Made by a program: the position numbers and the translations under genes
Assembly (NCBI GenBank): GCA_003344405.1
Contig: NOWV01000157.1
Location: 62,001 to 126,000, forward strand
Length of the DNA: 64,000 bases
Origin: Trichoplax sp. H2
Lineage: Eukaryota > Placozoa > Uniplacotomia > Trichoplacea
Direction of reading: 5' to 3'
Shown: positions 24,702 through 34,198 of the stretch, in pieces
Position numbering within the stretch: the stretch's first letter is position 1
Layout: every line of letters begins with the position of its first letter
Notes under the pieces: model-generated
What the model was told of the DNA's origin: nothing
Seen by the model: only the letters and a program-made list of their open reading frames with translations
Databases searched by the model: none

Positions 24702-27281
24702 GCATCTCATCTGAATTTCTTTATTTAATTCTAAAATTAATAGAATAGCAATATTGCTAATTATGCTCTTCTGCATTATTGCAATTTTTATGTAGTCGTT
24801 TCAATAGCGTAAGAATCATATCTAATTCTGTCTCTTTTATTAATAATCATATTCAAGATAAAATATATAAAAACCATAATATAGTCAAACATATAGGCAC
24901 GGTATGACATATATATATTTATTATACATCACTACATCGTCTAAGTTATTATGGTAATATTTATATATGTACATGAGTAAGGCAGTTAAAAAATTTGAAT
25001 AAAGCACGATGATTATGCCACTGTCATGTTATAGCTGTGTACGAATAATTTCAATTCTAGAAAAGTTAATTGATAATTTTGCCACATTGTATGCTATGTA
25101 ATGTTGTAGTCAGTTATTGCACGATACTAATATTGATTTCGTATTGATAAATTTAAGGTAATACTTGGAGATTTTATCACCTCAATAATACTACGCACCT
25201 GCTAGCTATAAATTTCAATATTGGTGGATTTATTGCTTATTATGATTATAATGCATGTTGTGAAAATAATTTGCAAAAAAATAACGATTTGATTATCATC
25301 TGACGTAATTCGATTACCTTCATTTCTAAATATATCCAGTTTGATCAATGCTATTATGTGCCGTCATATTGTGTTAGTGAGGCATTAGAAGTACAATATT
25401 TAGCTTTCGACTTCTCTGCAATACGTATCATATAACATTAAGCATAATGTTAAATCATCAATTCGATATCACTCATTTACTGGTTTTTTAGTCAAAAGAA
25501 TTTGGATATTATTTCAAATTGATGGCTTGTATAACGATAGAAGGCCATTTTTGATTACTGTTTATTTTTAAGTTGATTTTGCTTTACATATTTCGATAGT
25601 TTCTTCACAATAATTTGTTGCATTATGATGAAGAATTAAGAATAAAACTTATGAAGGCAATCACGTCTATCGATTATGAAATTTGACTCGAACGCCTAAT
25701 AAATACCTTGCATGGGAAGATACACTTTTAAAAAGTTTTAACGTAAAATAAATTCATTCATTTCAGTTATAGTTACTTAAGCTTATTCAAATAATTGCTT
25801 CAATAAAATTAGAGAATATTTCTTATATATACACCTGGTCTTTCTATTTTATCCATTTTTAAATCAATCCAGATCCACGATTAATATAGACTAAATCTAC
25901 ATATGCACACATAAGAACTACTTAGGGTAATTAATACTGTGACAATTATATTCATCAATTTAGCCATTACTGGATATGATGGGATAAACTGTGATTGATT
26001 TACGTGTGCAATACCTTAGAATTAGACTTGATTGAGTAAATTTTTTTAATTATGACAGAATGAATAATATTTAGAGGATTAGTTCAATCGTAAGAAGTAG
26101 TCAAGATTGCTAGAATGATAGTAACTATTACCTCTTGGCTTATTCTGAGTCGTTTTGGTAGCTCAGTATGGAAATGACTCCGGATAAGGGTTTTCTTAGA
26201 TAATAAGCAAGGAAGTGCTTAGATATGTAAGTATTCATTTGTTTCAGTATTACTGGATATAACAATTTTCACGAGCATTTAAACCATGGAGTGGAATGCG
26301 AATCAACCTTATCTTTGGTAAGAATGAAAGTACTCATTCTGTACTATTCACTCTTTCTAATATGTTTTTGATATTATTAAAGAACAATGTGAACGGTTAA
26401 CTGACTTTTTTTTAAAGCCAATTAAATCCTTTACGGTTAGTTGTTAATAAGAATGATTATTGCCATAAGAAGTAATTCCTGGTCAAAATTAGTGGTAGAA
26501 AGAATGAACAATAACAAAGCTACTCCACAAGCTGCAGATCAGCATCCACTCGTGGTAAATAACTATTTTTCCATCTCATTTAACTTTTCACCTTAAAAAT
26601 ATCAATCAGGCATATATAGATTAATTACGGATAGAAATCATAATTAAACAGTAATTAGACCTCGTGGTACAATAAAAAAATTGATAAACTGCAACATTAC
26701 ATGATTACAAGTGTTTCAATTTTTTTTATTACAATGAAATAAGCAAGATACCATAATTTTGCAAAGCAAATCAATACCGCTGTTATCCTTGGCATGAACA
26801 AGTTAAGGATATCGGTGCTACAACAGTCAAGTTATGACATTCGGAAAAGTGTCGTTAAGCTAGATGTTAATGTATAGAAGTACTGTACATGCAGCACTAT
26901 TGTTTCATCATTCAGCAACTATTTAGTTAAGAAGGCCTGGCAAGCGAAGATATTTGATAACATCATCTACCAGATATTATACAATTGTATTCTAAAGATG
27001 TAAATCGTCAATTGCTTACAAGATAACTTTTACATCGTGAAAGAAATGTACCACGTCAGCGATGTTGACTGCCATTAGAGTAAATGAGTTGATATTAAAC
27101 ATTCAACAGTGGTCTATTTTTCGTTCGATCATACGCTAAAATGGATGATAATAGTATACTGCACCATTAGGCCATATTTCAAATTCATATTGTGTTTCTC
27201 GTATGATTGTATCTTAACTATGAAAGATTTATAAAGGCGCAAAAGTATATTCAATCATCTTTACACTAAAAGCGTTGGATT
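24702..27281. other. A+T-rich intergenic sequence between the Ras-like gene and NDUFB10
   Basis: The 3' flanks of two converging genes. No supported exon, RNA gene or mobile element was seen; a few microhomologies and poly(T) runs only. Confidence 0.45.
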
Positions 27282-27786
27282 TTAGTCGATGTTGATTTCG
27301 TATCCTGCAGGTAGCGTTCCCCATCTTGGGTTTCTAGGGCTAAATTCTGTTAGCATAGAATAGATAACATCATCAGTGAGTTGGACCATAACGAGTTCAA
27401 GTAAATACTCTGTTATAAAAGATTGAGTACCATCTCCTATCAATAAGGTAAACTATTGCTAGCAAATTGGTGGGTAGCTTACGTTTCTCTTTGTATGCAG
27501 TGAGAGCTTCCATATAATCGACCATCTCTTGCCTGCAATTTTTCTTTGCATTGACTCCTTGACGCCTGGTACATTCGCTCACACGCTCTCTTAAGACTCG
27601 GATCTCTTCTCGATCGATCCATCTATCTCTGACATACTGATTACGAGCTCTATACCAAGCTACCGGATCGCTTCTATCGATTTCCTCGATAGTCGGTACT
27701 CTCTCAAATTCTCTCTGAAATTTATCCATGCGACTATCCACTAATCGATAGCGGAGATTAATCTTTGGCAGAAAAAATCTAGACAT
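27282..27786 (-). CDS. NDUFB10: NADH dehydrogenase 1 beta subcomplex subunit 10
   Basis: Accessory subunit (PDSW) of mitochondrial respiratory complex I, located on the intermembrane-space side of the membrane arm. Exons 27786-27483 and 27346-27282 join through donor CGTAAGC and acceptor CTAACAG to give 122 residues. The core matches the family: a FERVPTIEE start, D-rich linker, WYRARNQYVRDRWIDREEI helix, then two Cys pairs in the arrangement R-x3-C-x2-RxG...NC-x3-M, corresponding to the conserved disulphide-forming cysteines. Animal homologs run to about 170 residues, with roughly 50 more at the N terminus, so this model may lack an upstream exon. The frame stays open 5' of the ATG to a possible acceptor near 27822. 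A donor-like AGGAAG|GTAAGC lies near 28107 and could end a leader exon. The C-terminal 20 residues are not strongly family-like. Confidence 0.85.
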
Positions 27787-28140
27787 TGGAAATGAAAATG
27801 GATGAACATGAGCTATCTACGTAGCACAATGAAGGCGATGCCTAAAGGCTGGCTGTTTATAATTTTAAGGCAAAATTCACATGATGGATAGTGAATATTG
27901 TGGCTAAGGAAGGAAGAAAATTTGGAACATGCTCAAACTCAACTACGACATCACTGCTAATGCAGGGATGAAAAACATCTTTACTTTATTTTTGTGGCTA
28001 TCTAAAGTTGAATACGGTAGTGTAGATACTTTCGATTTAGATTATAGCTCTCATTCTTAGTAATAGATATCAATTTGGATGAAAATGGAGATCAAGATGG
28101 CGCTTACCTTCCTCCGTTGCGGCAGAGAAACGTTGGACTC

Positions 28141-28320
28141 CTTGTACCGTGCTGTACCGTACAGTACCGTATAAACATAAGGTAGTACTGTACTGTACTG
28201 TGGTATACTGTACAGTGTACAGTACTATATACAGTAGTACAGCACACCATGGAATACTGTACACTGTACAGTACTGTACTGTACAGTACTATCTGGACTC
28301 ACGCGTCTCCTTGTACTGTA
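28141..28320. repeat. GTAC-palindrome cluster D
   Basis: Nearly continuous GTACNGTAC-type sequence with an exact GTACTGTACAGTAC at 28276-28289 and variants with CCGTAC. It is in the NDUFB10/MRPS22 divergent spacer. Long self-complementary arms could in principle extrude as cruciforms. Confidence 0.85.
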
Positions 28321-28569
28321 GGCTCCAGCCGCTATCTGAGCCGACAGACAGACAGACACTTGGCCACCTTCGAATACAGACAGTCGATTACAGTAGTGAA
28401 TGGACTGATTTTTTGTTCTATATTAGGTAATATTATATATTGTATTGCATTGCCTGTGACTAAACTCCGCTTGGAAGTAGTCACCTTAGATCATCCATGT
28501 CATTCAACTTCATACGAGTGATTTCGAGAAGAGACAAGCAAGATCCATACTGTGTAACGAACTAGTTTT

Positions 28570-28840
28570 CCCCATTTTTCGGCCTCATCTGGTATGAAAA
28601 GTCCACCCATCCGATGTCTGATTACGATCATTTGAACCACCAGTACGTACAGTACTGTACTGTACAGTACAATACAGATCACTTTTCGCCCTCATCTGGT
28701 ATGAAAGGTCCGTCCATCCGATGCCTGATTACGATCATTCGAACATCAATACAAATCACTTTTCGGCTTTTCGCCCTCATCTGGTATGAAAAGTCCATCC
28801 ATCCGATGCCCGATTACGATCATTCGAACAACTGCCAACA
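28570..28840 (+). repeat. Three-copy repeat in the NDUFB10/MRPS22 spacer
   Basis: Copies of about 70-75 bp, each starting CCTCATCTGGTATGAAAAG and running through CCATCCGATG and GATTACGATCATTCGAAC, begin at 28583, 28690 and 28775. Spacing (107 and 85 bp) differs because the intervening sequence varies; the first gap holds a GTAC palindrome. Copies are highly similar, so the duplication is relatively recent. Confidence 0.85.
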
Positions 28841-28960
28841 GTACAGTACCGACTGTACCGTACAGTACGATTTTACAATGTACAGTACAGTACTGTACAG
28901 TACAGATCAGACGAGCGCTACAGTATGCAGTACTGTAAGCAAATTAGATTGAATATACTC
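28641..28960. repeat. GTAC-palindrome cluster E
   Basis: Exact GTACTGTACAGTAC at 28657-28670 and 28890-28903, with several one-mismatch relatives up to about 28960. It lies 300-600 bases upstream of the MRPS22 start codon and partly interleaves with the three-copy repeat. Confidence 0.85.
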
Positions 28961-29267
28961 TACTGTACGCAATTGCAACGTGCAGCTATCACACGCTGAC
29001 AAGGGTCGACAGATTCAAATCCAGCTGGAGCAGCTTTGCACATTCGGTGGCCATTGCATTAAGCGATTGGTAAAGTTTCCACTTGGCTAGAAACAGCATC
29101 ATAACACCTTGTGCATACTCGGCAATACAGTACGTAGCTCTTGTGGCTTGGGGCAATTTCTTTAGGCTAATTATACCCCAAATTATCCAAGAGATTGTCT
29201 TGATTCCAGTACCGTATTTGGAAGAATTATTCATCTTGATACCCTCGTCCATTCAATAGCAAGAGTA

Positions 29268-31218
29268 ATGGCCTTCGCTTGGATTTCAAGAGCAAGGAAT
29301 ATTTTATATCGCCGCCTACCTGTACCCATTTCCAAGAATACCAATTATGCTTTATGTTCAAGTACTGATCGCCCTTCCGATGGAAAGCAAAAGGAGAGTC
29401 ATCGAAATACCAAGCGGGCAACCCCAATGGACAAAGATGATGCAGATGTACCTCGATTTAATGATCCCACTGTCCAGCAAATTTTATCGAAAATAACTGG
29501 TGTAGATTTAGTCAAGATTTTTCATAGTAGACCTCAAGAACAACCCAAGTTACCTACTTATAAGCTAATGTCAGATGTAGAGTTTAAAGCGGTGCGTGCA
29601 AGAGGATACAACTTGAATCAAACAAATACAACTTTTAAAATTTTCATTGATAATTTCCTAACTACTTTGGATGACAGTTTACAATGACTAACGTAGCTTC
29701 AATCTTTCAATCATTAGGCGGAAGCAAAAGCAATTCAAGAAGCCAAACAATTATTGGCTATGCCACCTCAGATGGTTCAAAGAGAACGAGGCATTAGCAG
29801 AGTAATCACCATTGATAAGGAGTTTGTAGGCTACGATGAAGATAATGCCAATTACATATTTACTGATATTAGCTTATCTGCAACTGATCGGGTTAGTGGA
29901 TTAGAATTTACCCAAATGATACCATTATACAGTATACATATTTCCGACTGATTTCTACTACTACTACTACTACTACTACTGTAATCTCGACTTGATTGAT
30001 GCATTGCAGCTACCGGCCTGTAGTTCAAATAGGTAATAGCTACGTGCATTATTCTTTCAGGATCGTCGTGTTGTTGTACGGGAACCAAATGGCGCCTTGA
30101 GATATGCTACCTGGGACGAAAGAGATAAAATGAACCAAATTTATTACCCCAAGTTAGGCAGACAGTTGAAAGTGCCTCTTATGTTTCAAGGAAAAAATTT
30201 AGAAGTACTCAATTTATGCTAAAGTTAACATACATACACTAGATCACGCTAGCATGTAATCCATACCATGGTGCTATGGTGGCATTTGATTTGATAGGTG
30301 TAGGTCTTAAGATTGAAAAGATCGTTCAATGTTTTTGAAATAATAATTCTATTTTAGAATAGCTTCAGCCAATTACGTCATGCTGATCTCCTCGATTTAG
30401 CCGTACTTCAGTTTGAGCCTGATTCTTCTATGTATATCCAGGTAAACGCGATTTTTTTATCTTGAAATGGGATTGTAGACCAACTCATTTGTATCGTGAT
30501 CGCCAGTAGCTGTAAATTTTCTCATATGCATTTTAGGTTCATCAAAAAACTTATGAAAATCTAGATGATCATAAAAATTATGACCTACTACGATCTACCC
30601 GTCATTTTGGCGGAATGGCGTATCATCTTGTTAAGAGGAATCGTTTCCATGGGTTACTCTCTGATATGCTTACGCGAAAATTGTATGCACATGTTGAAAT
30701 TGGCATTTTCCAGTGAACAATTTGTGCTTGTTTACTTTTTTTTGACCAGTAGTAATCCTTTCGTAGTAATTGCCTCTTTATGCTATCCTAGTAGCAGGAA
30801 TATTGAACTATCCAATTCTTGCTAATTTATTCTAATTCCTTGATGGTACACAAAATGTAGGATATCGGATGCTTGCGATTTAATAGGCCTATATTGTTTA
30901 TTGCATCCTCAAAGTTCTCTTGCCAGACAGATAAAAGAAGGCAATATGACCAAGTCACAAGCACTAAAGGTTTGTCTTTACATTGGATTAGTTTATGAGC
31001 GATAGCTTGGTTAGCAAGTTGAACTATGCTTCAATGATGATCCATTGCTAACTGTATCGCTCTGTCTTACTTTATTTCCTAATTGATCTAATTAGACTTA
31101 TGTTCAAGCCAATGAAGACCTTGCTAGCCAATATAATATCGATCGATTATTGGATAAAGATGAAGAGTTCGCTAAGGAAGAAAGTTCGATGAAATATAGA
31201 AGTGGCGTCAGAAACTAA
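29268..31218 (+). CDS. MRPS22: Mitochondrial small ribosomal subunit protein mS22
   Basis: Metazoan-specific protein of the mitoribosomal 28S subunit. Seven exons: 29268-29591, 29718-29891, 30061-30204, 30358-30441, 30537-30682, 30861-30969, 31096-31218; phases close to 367 residues, against about 360 in mammals. Residues 1-60 are basic and serine-rich, consistent with a mitochondrial presequence. Family blocks: FNDPTVQQILSKITGVDL, LPTYKLMSDVE, an AEAKAIQEAKQLLAMPP helix, YIFTDISLS, VVVREPNGALRYATWDERDK, FEPDSSMYIQVHQKTYENL, YDLLRSTRHFGGMAYHLV and a C-terminal TYVQANEDL stretch. The order and spacing match the family throughout. It is transcribed away from NDUFB10 across a shared spacer. Intron 2 contains a CTA microsatellite. 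Confidence 0.96.
29955..29980 (+). repeat. (CTA)n microsatellite in MRPS22 intron 2
   Basis: About nine uninterrupted CTA triplets between exons 2 and 3. Confidence 0.95.
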
Positions 31219-31902
31219 TATTGACGTTGAAAAATTTGTATGCAACTGCTGTATTTCATCTGACATTTATTAATTATTGTAAATACTCATATTATAATGC
31301 AGTATTTTGATTTATAGAAGGTATTATGGACGCATTGATATAGCATTTTATTGATTATGGCATATTGATTGCTTTCAGCTTTTTGTTTTAATTGATGGGA
31401 AAGGTTCTGTTCTCCATTTCCTCTCTCTTTATATATGTTTTATAATATACAGAAGCACATATGTCTATAATATAGTCTATAAGATTGGATATTTTAAATG
31501 GTTTCAATGATAGATATTCATGAAGACCGCTTGAAGGCCAGTAGTGTAGTCATTTACCGGGAAGAATTGTTTCAAATGGAGCACTTTATAGTAATAATAA
31601 TTATATGGAAGAGTTCAAGATGGGAGTAGAAACATCAACAGTAGGACTACGTGGTGACTACAGATTGACTGTACGATAATAAAATTTATTCTACAGTATT
31701 GGTTTAGTGATGTATATGATCATGACATGGTAGTCCATGCCTAATTGTACATAGGAAGACGAGTTGTGAAGAAGCTTGGATTCATCGTCTTGACTCCTCC
31801 GTAGAGGGTTGAATGATTTTGTTGTACAGTATTTACAAATGAAATCATTTTCAATGCGTAATCCATTTTTATTTATCACATCAGATTGATTGCATAGAGT
31901 TT
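31219..31902. other. MRPS22 3' flank
   Basis: A+T-rich sequence with no supported gene. A possible AATAAA lies at 31678-31683, about 460 bases past the MRPS22 stop. The satellite array begins at the end of the stretch. Confidence 0.45.
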
Positions 31903-33472
31903 GCCAAGTTATAGCTGGGTACGGTAGGATGGTGTAGTTATCGAATCCTATAGTTCACCTAGACTAGTTATCTAATGATAGAGTTAACCTAGACAGTATC
32001 CTTTTGCAATTTCAATCCAAATTATAGCAGGGTTAGGTGGGATGGTCTAATCATCCAGTTAACCTAGACAGTGTCCCTTTGCAATTTCAATCCAAATTAT
32101 AGCTGGGTACGGTAGGATGGTGTAGTTATCGAATCCTACAGTTCACCTAGACTAGTTGTCTAATGATAGAGTTAACCTAGACAGTATCCTTTTGCAGTTT
32201 CAATCCAAATTATAGCAAGGTTAGGTGGGATGGTCTAATCATCCAGAATCCTACAGTTCACCTAGACTAGTTATCTAATGATAGAGTTAACCTAGACAGT
32301 ATCCTTTTGCAGTTTCAATCCAAATTATAGCAAGGTTAGGTGGGATGGTCTAATCATCCAGTTAACCTAGACAGTGTCCCTTTGCAATTTCAATCCAAGT
32401 TATAGCTGGGTACGGTAGGATGGTCTAGTTATCGAATCCTACAGTTCACCTAGACTAGTTGTCTAATGATAGAGTTAACCTAGACAGTATCCTTTTGCAG
32501 TTTCAATCCAAATTATAGCAAGGTTAGGTGGGATGGTCTAATCATCCAGTTAACCTAGACAGTGTCCCTTTGCAATTTCAATCCAAATTATAGCTGGGTA
32601 CGGTAGGATGGTCTAGTTATCGAATCCTACAGTTCACCTAGACTAGTTATCTAATGATAGAGTTAACCTAGACAGTATCCTTTTGCAGTTTCAATCCAAA
32701 TTATAGCAAGGTTAGGTGGGATGGTCTAATCATCCAGTTAACCTAGACAGTGTCCCTTTGCAATTTCAATCCAAATTATAGCTGGGTACGGTAGGATGGT
32801 CTAGTTATCGAATCCTACAGTTCACCTAGACTAGTTATCTAATGATAGAGTTAACCTAGACAGTATCCTTTTGCAGTTTCAATCCAAATTATAGCAAGGT
32901 TAGGTGGGATGGTCTAATCATCCAGTTAACCTAGACAGTGTCCCTTTGCAATTTCAATCCAAATTATAGCTGGGTACGGTAGGATGGTCTAGTTATCGAA
33001 TCCTACAGTTCACCTAGACTAGTTATCTAATGATAGAGTTCACCTAGACAGTATCCTTTTGCAGTTTCAATCCAAATTATAGCAAGGTTAGGTGGGATGG
33101 TCTAATCATCCAGTTAACCTAGACAGTGTCCCTTTGCAATTTCAATCCAAATTATAGCTGGGTACGGTAGGATGGTCTAGTTATCGAATCCTACAGTTCA
33201 CCTAGACTAGTTATCTAATGATAGAGTTAACCTAGACAGTATCCTTTTGCAGTTTCAATCCAAATTATAGCAGGGTTAGGTAGGATGGTCGAGTCATGTA
33301 ATCATACCGTCGAGTTAACCAAGACAGTGTCCTTTTGCCATTTCAATCCAAATTATTCGGGTTAGGCAGGATGGTCTAGTCATCGAATCATACAGTTAAC
33401 CTAGACAGTGTCCCCTTGCAATTGGAATCCAAACTACAGCAGGGTAAGGTAGAGGATGGTCTAGTTATTCAA
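31903..33472 (+). repeat. Satellite array with 188-bp higher-order unit
   Basis: Each 188-bp unit consists of a long half (about 114 bp, starting AGCTGGGTACGGTAGGATGG) and a short half (about 74 bp, starting AGCAAGGTTAGGTGGGATGG). The halves share their ends (GTTAACCTAGACAGT-TCC-TTTGCA-TTTCAATCCAAATTAT). Long halves start at 31913, 32101, 32404, 32592, 32780, 32968 and 33156; the last five are exactly 188 bp apart. The 303-bp step from 32101 to 32404 contains a hybrid unit in which a short half switches directly into the middle of a long half (near 32247), the mark of an out-of-register crossover. From about 33260 the array decays into diverged short-half monomers. It lies between the 3' end of MRPS22 and the septin gene. 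Confidence 0.95.
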
Positions 33473-33804
33473 TCATTTAGCTTATGACTAAAGTCATGCG
33501 GGACCTGCGTTGTAAGCAGGAAACGACAGTGGTGCAAGTAAGTCCAGAGCTAGCTGACAGGATGCCAATTTGACACACACAGTGTACAGTCGAAGGATTG
33601 GCGTTGGCATGTGCTGCTTAGCCTATACTGTACAACGATTCCATACTACTGTACTGAACACTCATTGTCCACTCTCCAGTATGTATGAGTCATAGGCATA
33701 CCCACTATAGCACAGCAGGGATTCCACTTTGCCTCCATCTCACCATGTACAGTATGGACAACTAGGGCTGATCGCTGACAGAGTACAAGTTTTACTATGG
33801 CTTG
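33473..33804. other. Spacer between satellite and minisatellite
   Basis: No gene seen. A few GTAC-type fragments occur (TATACTGTACAA near 33625 and TACTGTACTGAA near 33647). Confidence 0.4.
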
Positions 33805-33870
33805 ACCCTGGTTGGTTTGACCATGGTTGGTTTTACCCTGGTTGGTTTAACCCTGGTTGGTTTTACCCTG
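33805..33870 (+). repeat. 15-bp minisatellite
   Basis: About 4.4 copies of ACCCTGGTTGGTTTK. Because the unit is a multiple of three the array reads as an open frame, but there is no gene-like context, so it is annotated as repeat only. Confidence 0.9.
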
Positions 33871-33953
33871 ATTTCACCCTTTGGTGAAGCACGTTACGGT
33901 GTATTGTACTGTATCTTCCAATACCATCTTGCCCGCCTTAAAAATCCCATCGA

Positions 33954-34021
33954 CGATACGATACGGTACGGTACGGTACGATACGGTACGGTACGATACG
34001 GTACGGTACAGCGGTACCGTA
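33954..34021. repeat. RTACG pentanucleotide array ending in a CGGTACCG palindrome
   Basis: Tandem GTACG/ATACG pentamers with CGGTAC spacing, finishing at CGGTACCG. It resembles the GTAC family but with CG replacing the CT/AG steps. It lies about 180 bases upstream of the proposed first septin exon. Confidence 0.9.
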
Positions 34022-34198
34022 TCCACTTGCAGTACTTTCACACCAGCTATACCAATGTGTCGGGCAATCAGTGCAAGCAATTTCGTCGTCAGCTTGAAAT
34101 AGTCAAAGCCAAAAGGAAGGCCAACCCAAGGCTGCATCGAAGCATCTTACTACTTGTAGAGCTTGCTGTAGACATCGACATCGATTGAGGAAATCGCA

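Larger units (their letters stand above)
27787..29267. promoter_or_regulatory. Divergent promoter region shared by NDUFB10 and MRPS22
   Basis: About 1.5 kb between two head-to-head genes whose products both work in mitochondria. It holds two GTAC-palindrome clusters and a three-copy repeat (listed separately). An AAGATGGCGC motif at about 28095, resembling a YY1-type initiator element, sits next to a possible 5' leader exon of NDUFB10. No separate protein gene is supported; open frames here are repeat by-products. Confidence 0.5.

Noticed and set aside
31903-33472. CRISPR-like impression of regularly spaced repeats
   Set aside because: Units are 188-bp direct tandem repeats with no unique spacers, in a eukaryotic gene context; this is satellite DNA.
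33802-34188. Open frame with repeating VGLT/VGFT residues
   Set aside because: Generated by a 15-bp minisatellite followed by the RTACG array; no start, splice or family support.
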